The notes under the pieces were generated by a model. It saw only the letters and a list, made by a program, of their open reading frames with translations, was not told where the DNA came from and made no database searches. Positions 1 to 6,967 of a stretch of DNA of 23,122 nucleotides are shown one piece after another (position 1 is the stretch's first letter; the number at the start of each line of letters is the position of its first letter). A program made the translations under genes and the position numbers. The stretch is from positions 1 to 23,122 of IMG/VR virus record IMGVR_UViG_3300030329_001194, one strand, 5' to 3'. This DNA comes from a virus.

Positions 1-1
1 T

Positions 2-322
2 TTCAATAAACAAAAATTGTCAGGATTCACTGGTAACAGTACTAGATTCGATGCAGGTGCTGATGCAACCTTATACACATCAGTAGATGTTTACGCTTCT
101 GACTTCGGTCAACTTCAAGTAGTACCTAACAGATTCTCTAGAGATAGAGATGCTTGGGTATTAGACATGGATTATTGGGGAGTAGCTTTCTTAAGAGACT
201 TTTCAATGCATGAATTGTCAAAAACTGGAGACTCAGAGAAAAGACAACTAATTCTAGAAGCGACTCTAGAATCTAGAAATGAAGCTGCAAGCGGCTGCGT
301 AGCTGACTTAACAACTTCATAA
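2..322 (+). CDS. Major capsid protein, C-terminal part (SU10/DUF5309-like)
   Basis: This is the 3' end of a gene whose start lies before the window; the open frame runs from base 2. The visible 106 residues carry the tail of the SU10-type (DUF5309) HK97-fold major capsid protein: 'VDVYASDFGQLQVVPNRF', then a region with 'LDMDYWGVAFLRDF', then 'KTGDSEKRQLILEATLE' and a final 'RNEAASGCVADLTT'. In that family this C-terminal stretch forms part of the A-domain/P-domain shell and ends with an almost invariant 'ADLT'. The recognition is from memory of the family, not a search. It is followed by a 107-base gap with a strong hairpin, which fits a highly expressed gene set apart from the tail genes. 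The N-terminal arm and any scaffold or protease lie upstream and cannot be judged. Confidence 0.85.
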   Translation, partial: FNKQKLSGFTGNSTRFDAGADATLYTSVDVYASDFGQLQVVPNRFSRDRDAWVLDMDYWGVAFLRDFSMHELSKTGDSEKRQLILEATLESRNEAASGCVADLTTS

Positions 323-333
323 TAATATAACAA

Positions 334-373
334 ATGCGTAGGCGGGTAACCTCAAATTCTACCCGCCTTGCAT
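334..373 (+). terminator. Strong stem-loop after the capsid gene (possible terminator or mRNA end)
   Basis: Bases 340-348 (AGGCGGGTA) pair perfectly with 360-368 (TACCCGCCT) around an 11-base loop. After a small internal bulge the stem extends with ATGC (334-337) against GCAT (370-373). It starts 12 bases after the capsid stop codon, and the GC-rich stem stands out in AT-rich DNA. The downstream bases are not a clean U-run, so it may be a weak or leaky terminator, or a 3' end that protects capsid mRNA from exonucleases. The rest of the gap (374-429) shows no gene, only a Shine-Dalgarno-like GAGGA at 419-423 for the next gene. Confidence 0.6.
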
Positions 374-429
374 CCTAATTAACATTGAAGTCTTGAGAGG
401 GGTTAAAGGCGGAACAATGAGGAAACAAA

Positions 430-777
430 ATGAGAACATTAAACGACTACTTTTTACACGCAGCAATCGCAGACATTAGTACAGCATCATCAACATTCGT
501 GCCTGTACCTGATGGAGGCAAAGTAATAAAAATTATAACTGCTCTTCAAGGAGCAATTGGTACAGCTAATGGCGGAATTTCTTTTGAAATTGGTGGAACA
601 GCAATAACTGGTGGCGGGATTACAGTAACACAATCTGGATCTGCTGCTGGAGATGTTGATACAGCAGAACCAACTGCAGCTAACGAAGTTGCTGAAGATG
701 GAACTATTGAAATGATAACTGACGGAGCTTCTAGCAACACAGTTAAACTCAACGTAACATTTGTTATAAGAAGATAA
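430..777 (+). CDS. Small beta-rich structural protein, possible head decoration
   Basis: 115 residues, not assigned to a named family. It starts at an ATG six bases after a GAGGA ribosome site. The sequence is rich in Gly, Ala, Thr, Ile and Val in alternating patterns, with almost no Lys/Arg in the middle and a basic 'FVIRR' end, as in small all-beta virion proteins. There is no signal peptide or membrane segment. Its position directly after the major capsid gene, isolated by a hairpin on each side, suggests a capsid decoration/cement or fibre-like head protein made in quantity. The function is inferred from position and composition only; a tail-associated beta-sandwich is the main alternative. 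Confidence 0.65.
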   Translation: MRTLNDYFLHAAIADISTASSTFVPVPDGGKVIKIITALQGAIGTANGGISFEIGGTAITGGGITVTQSGSAAGDVDTAEPTAANEVAEDGTIEMITDGASSNTVKLNVTFVIRR

Positions 778-784
778 TTAATTC

Positions 785-804
785 AGGGGATGGAAACATC
801 CCCT
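785..804 (+). promoter_or_regulatory. Perfect 8-bp hairpin with GAAA tetraloop in the leader of the next gene
   Basis: AGGGGATG (785-792) and CATCCCCT (797-804) form a perfect 8-base-pair stem closed by a GAAA (GNRA) tetraloop. It lies 7 bases after a stop codon and 20 bases before the next start, with the AAGGAG ribosome site (811-816) directly downstream. No U-run follows, so a classical terminator is unlikely. An mRNA processing or stabilising hairpin, or a translation-tuning leader, fits better. Confidence 0.6.
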
Positions 805-824
805 AAACAAAAGGAGAACAAAAT

Positions 825-1103
825 ATGAACTATGGTTTAAGACATGGGACTGTGCATAAGCTAACTTCTGGAAGTTCATCTTCTGCAAGTTCAGCTTTTT
901 CAGCTAATATAGAATATATAAGAGTTGTAGGCACTATTGCTTGTCATATACATATAGCAGTATCACCAACAGCAACTACAAGTACTACTTATTTACCTGC
1001 AGGAGAAGTTGAAGTTATTAAAGTGTCAGCTGGAGAAAAGATTGCAGTATTAAGAATTGGTGGTTCTGACGGAGAATTATACGCTACAGAATTAACTGAA
1101 TAA
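825..1103 (+). CDS. Small beta-rich hypothetical structural protein
   Basis: 92 residues, family not recognised. It starts at the ATG after AAGGAG (811-816) with an 8-base gap. The sequence has a Ser-rich N-terminal third ('SGSSSSASSAFSAN') followed by alternating hydrophobic strands ('YIRVVG', 'HIHIAVSP', 'EVEVIKVSAGEKIAVLRI') typical of a small beta-sandwich. No signal peptide or helix is evident. Its stop overlaps the next start (TAATG), so it is translationally coupled to the head-tail genes that follow. A head-decoration or head-tail joining accessory role is plausible from position, but nothing in the sequence proves it. Confidence 0.6.
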   Translation: MNYGLRHGTVHKLTSGSSSSASSAFSANIEYIRVVGTIACHIHIAVSPTATTSTTYLPAGEVEVIKVSAGEKIAVLRIGGSDGELYATELTE

Positions 1104-1441
1104 TGGGTAAAGTAAGAGCAACCGAATGGAATGCTGATGCTAGTAGAACTCGTTATATACAAGAGTCTGATGGCAAACTAACAGTTAATAATCAGCAAAA
1201 CTTAAATCCTTTATTAGAAAGGAATAAGAAACTTTATACTCATAATGATGGCTATACAGCCTCAAGAGATATGAGACGGATTGCTAGTGTCCCTCCAATC
1301 ATACTACAGATTTGGACTAAAGAATATAATGGGACTAATAATTGGTGGGCTTTACCTAAAGAAACACAAAAAAAAATAATGAGAACTAAACTCAACAGTA
1401 GTGATTTTAGATACTTTAAAACTTCTGAAGGAAGATTATAA
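1103..1441 (+). CDS. Conserved phage structural hypothetical protein
   Basis: 112 residues. The C-terminal half has a pattern I remember from small proteins in SU10-like and other podovirus head-tail regions: 'MRRIASVPPIILQIW', a middle Trp/Pro stretch, then a short helix ending in 'LNSSDFRYFKTSEGRL', resembling the family ending 'Ln...d.R.frt..G.i'. The N-terminal half is polar and probably flexible. Both ends overlap neighbours by TAATG, directly before the adaptor gene, so a role in head completion or neck assembly is likely but inferred. A run of nine A bases (1368-1376) lies in the gene; the frame is intact across it. Confidence 0.65.
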   Translation: MGKVRATEWNADASRTRYIQESDGKLTVNNQQNLNPLLERNKKLYTHNDGYTASRDMRRIASVPPIILQIWTKEYNGTNNWWALPKETQKKIMRTKLNSSDFRYFKTSEGRL

Positions 1442-2112
1442 TGGCATTAAATACTTATGCAGCTTTAAAAACAGCTATCGCTAATTGGTTAAATCGAAGT
1501 GATTTAACAGATGAGATCGCTGATGATTTTATTAAACTTACAGAAGCTGATTTCAATTCAAAATTAAGAATAAGACAGATGGAACAAATAGATACAATAA
1601 CTATTGATTCAGAAACTGAAACTGTTCCTACTGGTTTTATTGGAGTTAGATCATTTTATATTTTATCAAGTGATACTAAATATACTTTAGAATACATTAC
1701 ACCCCATAATTTATTTGAAATAAGAGGAGGTTCTAGAACTGGTAGACCTCGTTCTTATACTATTGAGGCAGACAATGAAACAGAACAATTCAGATTTGGT
1801 CCTAGTCCTGATACTACTTACACTGGTTATTTATCATATTATAAAAACTTTGAATCTCTTAGTTCCTCTAGTGCCAACTCAAGTAATTATATTTTAAGCA
1901 ATCATCCTGGAATCTATTTGTATGGTAGTCTTTACCATGCATCCAATTTTATTGGAGGAATAGATCCAGAACAAAAACAGAATTGGTTACAAATGTACAT
2001 CGCAGCTCTTGAAAGATGCGAGAATAACGATAAACAAGATAACTATGGTGGAGCACCTGTAGTTCAAAGAACAGATGTGCAAACTGATTTATCTTTCTAT
2101 AGGCGGAAATAA
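1441..2112 (+). CDS. Head-tail adaptor protein (SU10/T7 gp11-like)
   Basis: 223 residues. The N-terminus ('YAALKTAIANWLNRSDL', then 'LTEADFNSKLRIRQME') is the helical pair typical of phage adaptor proteins that dock under the portal. The middle is beta-rich ('DTITIDSETETVPTGFIGVRSFYIL'). A C-terminal helix begins around 'NHPGIYLYGSLYHAS' and continues with 'WLQMYIAALERCENND', another feature I associate with this adaptor family. The size matches T7 gp11-type tubes (about 200 residues). It sits directly before the nozzle-like gene with a one-base TAATG overlap, the usual adaptor-then-nozzle order in podoviruses. Identification is by pattern memory and synteny. Confidence 0.72.
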   Translation: MALNTYAALKTAIANWLNRSDLTDEIADDFIKLTEADFNSKLRIRQMEQIDTITIDSETETVPTGFIGVRSFYILSSDTKYTLEYITPHNLFEIRGGSRTGRPRSYTIEADNETEQFRFGPSPDTTYTGYLSYYKNFESLSSSSANSSNYILSNHPGIYLYGSLYHASNFIGGIDPEQKQNWLQMYIAALERCENNDKQDNYGGAPVVQRTDVQTDLSFYRRK

Positions 2113-3557
2113 TGCAAGTACCTTTTGGAGAATGGTTACCTGATATACCTGATCATTTAAATAAAGGAGCTACAACTGCAACTAATGTATTCCCTGCAGC
2201 AGTTAGCTATAAACCATTTAAAGCATCACAGCAAAAATCTAATGCTTTAGATAGTCAATGCTTTGGTGCATTTTCTACAAAAGACAATAGTGCAAACGTC
2301 TATACTTTTGCAGGAACAAAATCAAAATTATACAAATTATCTGGCGAAACATTTTCAGATGTAAGTCAAGCCAGTACTACATACAATGCAGGAGCTGATA
2401 ACTTCTGGTCATTTTCTAACTTTGGAACAACAGTTGTTGCTTCCAATGGAGAAGATACTCCACAAAAATTTGTAGTAGGAACTTCTAGTGTATTTGCAGA
2501 TCTAGGTGGTTCCCCACCTATTTTTACATTTTCTGCAGTGATTAGAGATTTTCTTGTAGTAGGAAGAATTAAAACTGTTAAAAATAGAGTTCAATGGTCT
2601 GGCATTAATGATGTTGAAACATGGACATCAGGTACTAAACAATCTGATTATCAAGACTTAGCAGATGGTGGTGAGATTACAGGTATAGTCGGAGGCGAGT
2701 ATGGTTATATATTTCAAGAAAACCAAATAACTCGTATGGACTATGTGGGTGGTACAACAGTATTTAGATTTTCAGTTATATCTAAAAACAGAGGTGCTAT
2801 CTTTGCTAAAGCAATAACACAAGTAGGTAAAAGAGTTTTCTTTTATGCTCAAGATGGTTTCTTTGAAATTGATGGTGAAACTATTAGACCAATAGGACAA
2901 CATAAAGTTAATGATTATTTTGAAAGTAATTTATCTGCAGGCTATCAACAAAATATTATAGCTTCTACAGATCCATTAAATCATTTAGCAATATGGTCTT
3001 ATCCTAGTACTGCTGCTACAACAGGAGTTCAAGATCGTTTACTTATTTATAATTATTCTGTTAATAGATGGTCTGTAGTAGAAACAGCTGCTGAAATGAT
3101 TTTTTTACAATTTTCAGAAGCTTATACAGTTGATACATTAGATAACGTATCAAATAGTTTGGATGATTTAAATGTATCATTTGATTCTAGATATTGGTTA
3201 GGTGGAGTTGTTAATTTTGCAGGTTTTGATGGTGATCATAAACTTATTCAATTTGATGGAGATACTTTAGCAGCAACAATTGAAACAGGAGAAATAGAAC
3301 CATCACCTGGAAGACGATCAACTGTAACAATGGTTAGACCAATAGTAGATGGAACATCTACAGCACGAGTAACAAGTCGTGCAAGAGCAGCAGATTCAGG
3401 AACAAGTACTAGCTATGCTAGTTTGCAAACAAATGGAGATATACCTGTTAGATCTTCTGGAAGGTATCATAAAGTTGGAGTTGCTATAGCAGCAGCTGCA
3501 TCTTGGAATGATGCTCAAGGAGTAGATTTAATAGCAGTATCAGCAGGTAATCGATGA
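2112..3557 (+). CDS. Tail nozzle/stopper-like protein (tail tube protein B analogue)
   Basis: 481 residues, nearly all beta. The start 'MQVPFGEWLPDIPDHLNKG' followed by 'ATNVFPAAVSYKPF' matches the opening of phage nozzle or 'stabilisation' proteins ('...W.PD.......ga..a.Nv.P...gY.p'). Repeating strands with 'LYKLSG', 'WSGINDVETW', 'GGEYGYIFQENQITRMDYVGG' and 'RLLIYNYSVNRWS' look like beta-propeller blades, as in T7 gp12 and P22 gp10. No enzyme motif is seen. It follows the adaptor and precedes the tail fibre. In the virion it would close the portal-adaptor channel until ejection. Its stop overlaps the next small gene by ATGA. Confidence 0.72.
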   Translation: MQVPFGEWLPDIPDHLNKGATTATNVFPAAVSYKPFKASQQKSNALDSQCFGAFSTKDNSANVYTFAGTKSKLYKLSGETFSDVSQASTTYNAGADNFWSFSNFGTTVVASNGEDTPQKFVVGTSSVFADLGGSPPIFTFSAVIRDFLVVGRIKTVKNRVQWSGINDVETWTSGTKQSDYQDLADGGEITGIVGGEYGYIFQENQITRMDYVGGTTVFRFSVISKNRGAIFAKAITQVGKRVFFYAQDGFFEIDGETIRPIGQHKVNDYFESNLSAGYQQNIIASTDPLNHLAIWSYPSTAATTGVQDRLLIYNYSVNRWSVVETAAEMIFLQFSEAYTVDTLDNVSNSLDDLNVSFDSRYWLGGVVNFAGFDGDHKLIQFDGDTLAATIETGEIEPSPGRRSTVTMVRPIVDGTSTARVTSRARAADSGTSTSYASLQTNGDIPVRSSGRYHKVGVAIAAAASWNDAQGVDLIAVSAGNR

Positions 3558-3703
3558 GTGATACAATAGATATAGATAATATAAGATTTGCATTTTCAGA
3601 AACTGACTACTTTCAAAGAGAAGTAGAAAGATCTGTTAATGAATTAATACTAAAAAACAACCAGGAAAATGACAAAGCATTTATCTGGTTTATGGGAGGA
3701 TAA
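3554..3703 (+). CDS. Small 49-residue protein between nozzle and tail fibre genes
   Basis: ATG at 3554 overlaps the nozzle-gene stop by ATGA and the frame runs 49 codons to TAA at 3701-3703. The product begins 'MSDTIDIDNIRFAFSETDYF', is acidic and helical ('QREVERSVNELILKN'), and ends 'KAFIWFMGG'. The final codons carry GGAGGA (3695-3700), which serves as the ribosome site of the tail-fibre gene starting at 3707. Without this gene there would be a 150-base gap in an otherwise gap-free operon, and both junctions are typical coupling junctions, so I accept it. The function is unknown; an assembly chaperone or small fibre-attachment factor is speculation. Confidence 0.7.
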   Translation: MSDTIDIDNIRFAFSETDYFQREVERSVNELILKNNQENDKAFIWFMGG

Positions 3704-3706
3704 TAA

Positions 3707-5995
3707 ATGGCAGGATCATATATAGGCAAATACGATACAACAGCTGCTAATAATACTGCAACAGGCACAGGTTCGGTTAGTATAGCTGAAGGTATGCTGC
3801 CTTCTAATGTTAATAATGCTATGCGTGATATTATGGCGGACATTAGGCAATGGTATAATTCAGCTGAATGGATTGAATACGGAGATGGAGCAGGATCATA
3901 TACACCTGCTTATGCATCAGGAACAAGTTTTACAATTGCAGGTGCAGATGTAACTTCTGCTTACCATGTAGGTAGAAGAGTTAAAGCAGTAGGTTCGTCT
4001 ACAGGAACAATTTACGGATCAATTACTGCTACAAGTTTTTCAACAAATACAACAGTTACAGTTTCTTGGGATTCAGGTTCACTATCTAGTGAATCTTTAA
4101 CAATTTATATTGGTATTACAAGTGCAACAAACACTTCAATGCCAGAAACTCCATCTATTACTGGAGATTATACATTAGATGTATCAGGCGATATTATCCT
4201 AGATGCTGATGGCGGAGATGTATTCTTTAAAGATGGTGGTACTACCTTTGGAAGTGCTACTAATTCTTCAGGTAATTTAATTATTAAATCAGGTACAACA
4301 ACAGCTTTAACATTTAGTGGAGCTAATGCTACCCTTGCTGGAGATTTAACAATCTCTGGTGATGATTTAACAATGGGTACTAATACTTCAGGAATGTTAT
4401 TAGTAGCTGATGGTACAAATTTTAATCCAGTAGCAGTTAGTGGAGATGTTACTATGGCTTCTAATGGAGCAGTAACAATTGCTTCAACAGCTGTAGAAAA
4501 TTCTATGTTAGCTGGATCTATTGCTGATAGCAAATTATCTACAATTTCAACAGCAGATAAAGTTGCTGGTGGAGCTATTCAAATTGATAGTGGTACTGAT
4601 GGTACATCTATTACATTAGCAGATACAGATAAATTTTTAGTTGATGATGGTGGTACAACAAAATATGTTAATGCCTCTCAAATTAATAGTTATGTAAGTG
4701 CTTCCGTTGCAGCAGACGATCTTGGATCTGGTGATGCCGCAATTAATCTAACAACTTCATCTGGCAATATTACAATTGATGCAGCAGCTAATGATAGTGA
4801 TATTATATTTAAAGGAACAGATGCAACTTCCGATATTACAATGCTTACATTGGATGGAAGTGAAGCAGGACACGCAACTTTTAATAGTCACGTATCTGTT
4901 GGTGGATCTAATAACGAATTAAGATTTTATGAAGGTGCAAACTATATAGGTTTTGAAGCACCCGCTTTATCAGGAGATCAAATATGGGTATTACCTGCAG
5001 CAGATGGATCTTCGGATCAAGTATTAAAAACAGATGGCTCAGGTAATTTAGGTTGGGCTTCTGTTACAGGTACAATTACTGCTTTAAATAATCAATCAGC
5101 TAATCGATTAACTACAATCGGTTCAACAACAACACAGTTAGATGGTGAAGCAAATTTAACTTTCACAGGTTCAGCATTAACTTGTATAGGAACAATTACA
5201 GTTGGTGTAGATGACACAGGACATGACGTTAAGTTCTTTGGTGCAACAGCTAGTAGATACTGGTTATGGGATGAATCAGCAGATGGTGTAGTACAACAAG
5301 GTACATTAACTGTTGGAGTTGACGATACTGGATATGATGTAAAATTCTTTGGAGCTACAGCAAGTGCTTATATGCAATGGGATGAATCAGAAGATGATTT
5401 AATCCTAGGTGGTGCTGCAAGAATAGTTGTCCCAGAAGGACAATTAGTATTAGGTAGTACAGCTGTAAGTTCAACTGCAGCAGAATTAAATTTATTAGAT
5501 GGTGTTTCAGGATTAGTACAAGCAGATCTAACTAAATTAGCAGCAGTTAATTCTACAGACGCAGAACTTAATATATTAGATGGTTCAGCTAAATCTACAT
5601 CTTCAATTACATTAGCAGATACTGATGCTTTAATTGTTATAGATGGGAATACAACAAAACAAATTCCTGTTTCAGATATTAAAACATACAATCCAGGTGG
5701 AACTGCATGGCAAGCTGTTGTTACAGGTAATACAACAATGGTTTCTGGTAGAGGTTATTTTGTTAATACAACTTCAGCTGCAATTACAATGACATTACCT
5801 GCATCTCCTTCATTAGGAGATAGTGTAACGGTTATTGATTATGCAGGAACAGCAGATTCAAATAATATTACGATAGGAAGAAACTCTCAAAAAATTCATG
5901 GAGCTTCTGAGGATTTAACAGTAGCAACAGAACGAGCTGCCTTTACATTAGTATTTACAGATTCTACTCAAGGTTGGCTCTTAACGGAGAAATAA
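3707..5995 (+). CDS. Tail fibre protein
   Basis: 762 residues. Residues 1-80 are a virion-attachment type domain common in marine phage fibres: 'SIAEGMLPSNVNNAMRDIMA' followed by 'WYNSAEWIEYGDG'. The long middle is low-complexity Gly/Thr/Ser/Asp beta repeats, including 'DTDKFLVDDGGTTKYV', two 'TVGVDDTGxDVKFFGATAS' units (residues 498-516 and 535-553) and two 'AELNLLDG/AELNILDG' units, as in trimeric beta-helical fibres. The C-terminal domain (about 660-762) holds 'GRGYFVNTTSAAITMTLPAS' and ends 'RAAFTLVFTDSTQGWLL', a recurrent marine fibre tip. A strong GGAGGA ribosome site lies six bases upstream. No peptidase or lyase motif is evident, so receptor binding is the likely role. Confidence 0.85.
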   Translation: MAGSYIGKYDTTAANNTATGTGSVSIAEGMLPSNVNNAMRDIMADIRQWYNSAEWIEYGDGAGSYTPAYASGTSFTIAGADVTSAYHVGRRVKAVGSSTGTIYGSITATSFSTNTTVTVSWDSGSLSSESLTIYIGITSATNTSMPETPSITGDYTLDVSGDIILDADGGDVFFKDGGTTFGSATNSSGNLIIKSGTTTALTFSGANATLAGDLTISGDDLTMGTNTSGMLLVADGTNFNPVAVSGDVTMASNGAVTIASTAVENSMLAGSIADSKLSTISTADKVAGGAIQIDSGTDGTSITLADTDKFLVDDGGTTKYVNASQINSYVSASVAADDLGSGDAAINLTTSSGNITIDAAANDSDIIFKGTDATSDITMLTLDGSEAGHATFNSHVSVGGSNNELRFYEGANYIGFEAPALSGDQIWVLPAADGSSDQVLKTDGSGNLGWASVTGTITALNNQSANRLTTIGSTTTQLDGEANLTFTGSALTCIGTITVGVDDTGHDVKFFGATASRYWLWDESADGVVQQGTLTVGVDDTGYDVKFFGATASAYMQWDESEDDLILGGAARIVVPEGQLVLGSTAVSSTAAELNLLDGVSGLVQADLTKLAAVNSTDAELNILDGSAKSTSSITLADTDALIVIDGNTTKQIPVSDIKTYNPGGTAWQAVVTGNTTMVSGRGYFVNTTSAAITMTLPASPSLGDSVTVIDYAGTADSNNITIGRNSQKIHGASEDLTVATERAAFTLVFTDSTQGWLLTEK
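5198..5365 (+). repeat. Two-copy protein repeat with divergent codons inside the tail fibre gene
   Basis: Bases 5198-5254 and 5309-5365 encode the same 19-residue unit (TVGVDDTG-x-DVKFFGATAS) with one residue changed (His to Tyr), 111 bases apart. At DNA level 12 of the 19 codons differ by synonymous third-base changes and one by a replacement change. Confidence 0.85.
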
Positions 5996-5998
5996 TAA

Positions 5999-6967
5999 AT
6001 GGCTGATTATAAAGCTATCAAGGGCTGGACTATTCAAACAGTTTCTAGTGATCCTAGTAATCCTATTAAAGGACAGGTGTGGTATAATTCAACACTTGGA
6101 AAATTAAGAGGTGCTAAATTAGCTGCTGGTGCTTGGAGCACAGGAGCTAATGTAGGAACAGCAAGAGCTAATCCAGAAGGTGCTGATAGATCAACACCAT
6201 CCGCAGGTTTAATTTTTGGTGGAAGAACAAGTGGATCAGCAGGTGGTGGAGATACAGAAGAATATAATGGAACAGCTTGGTCTGAACAAAATGATTTAAA
6301 TGTTAATCGTTGGCGAGGTGGTGGTGCTGGAACTCAAACAGCAGGATTTAGTTTTGGAGGATCAACAGGACCTACAGCTCACGTTGGAACAGCAGAGACC
6401 TATGATGGTACAAGCTGGACTGAAGTTGGCGATCTTACTTCTACTACCAGACCTAATACAGTAGGATTTGGATTACAAACAGCAGCTTTATGCGTTGCTG
6501 GATATGGTGTAGCGGTTGTAGAACAATATAATGGTTCTTCTTGGTCAGAAGTCGGAGATTTAAATACTGCTAGAGGTTCTATGGCAGGATGCGGATCAAC
6601 AACAGCAGGACTTGTAGCACAAGGAGAATCTCCAGGTGGTAATATAGATTCAGTAGAACAATGGGATGGTTCAAGCTGGACTGAAGTTGCAGATTGTAAT
6701 ACTGCTCGAAATCAACCAGGTGGAGGTGGAACATCTACTTCTTCTATATGTTTTGGTGGCGATCCTTCTGCTTTAACAGAAAACTGGGATGGTTCTTCTT
6801 GGACTGAAGTGGGTGATATGTCTACAGCAAGAGGTCGTGCCGCAGCAGCAGGAACATCGAGTTCTGCATTTTGTGCAGCAGGTGCAACACCAGGAGCAAC
6901 GACTGGAGTTAATAATACAGAAGAATGGGATCAATCAGTATCTGGAAATAATTGGGATACAACATAA
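5999..6967 (+). CDS. Kelch-like beta-propeller protein, six repeats (tail-associated)
   Basis: 322 residues. Residues 1-50 are an anchor domain ('MADYKAIKGWTIQTV', then 'KGQVWYNSTLGKLRGAKL', then 'AGAWSTG') shared with two later genes. The rest is six tandem repeats of about 42-48 residues with consensus L-N-T-A-R-x(3-4)-G-x-G-x-Q-T-A-x(5)-G-G ... E-x-[YW]-[DN]-G-[ST]-[SA]-W-[ST]-E-x-x-D. The paired Gly residues and spaced aromatic/Trp fit Kelch-type propeller blades; six repeats suggest one six-bladed propeller. There is no signal peptide or catalytic motif. It follows the tail fibre by three bases and overlaps the next start by TAATG. The likely role is receptor or surface-glycan binding on the tail; this is inferred from neighbours. 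Confidence 0.8.
   Translation: MADYKAIKGWTIQTVSSDPSNPIKGQVWYNSTLGKLRGAKLAAGAWSTGANVGTARANPEGADRSTPSAGLIFGGRTSGSAGGGDTEEYNGTAWSEQNDLNVNRWRGGGAGTQTAGFSFGGSTGPTAHVGTAETYDGTSWTEVGDLTSTTRPNTVGFGLQTAALCVAGYGVAVVEQYNGSSWSEVGDLNTARGSMAGCGSTTAGLVAQGESPGGNIDSVEQWDGSSWTEVADCNTARNQPGGGGTSTSSICFGGDPSALTENWDGSSWTEVGDMSTARGRAAAAGTSSSAFCAAGATPGATTGVNNTEEWDQSVSGNNWDTT

Noticed and set aside
334-378. Micro-gene of 14 codons starting at the ATG in the hairpin
   Set aside because: Too short, no ribosome site, and the bases are explained by the stem-loop.
1368-1376. Run of nine A bases that could cause programmed slippage
   Set aside because: The frame of the gene at 1103-1441 is intact without a shift, and the alternative frames offer no useful fusion product.
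2112-3557. Siphovirus tail assembly chaperone or tail-tube genes with a frameshift
   Set aside because: No slippery site or overlapping G/GT-type pair was seen; the genes fit a podovirus adaptor-nozzle order.
4168-4533. 121-codon minus-strand open frame inside the tail fibre gene
   Set aside because: It lies opposite a Ser/Thr/Ala-rich repeat gene whose codon bias produces stop-free antisense frames; there is no ribosome site and no other minus-strand gene in the window.
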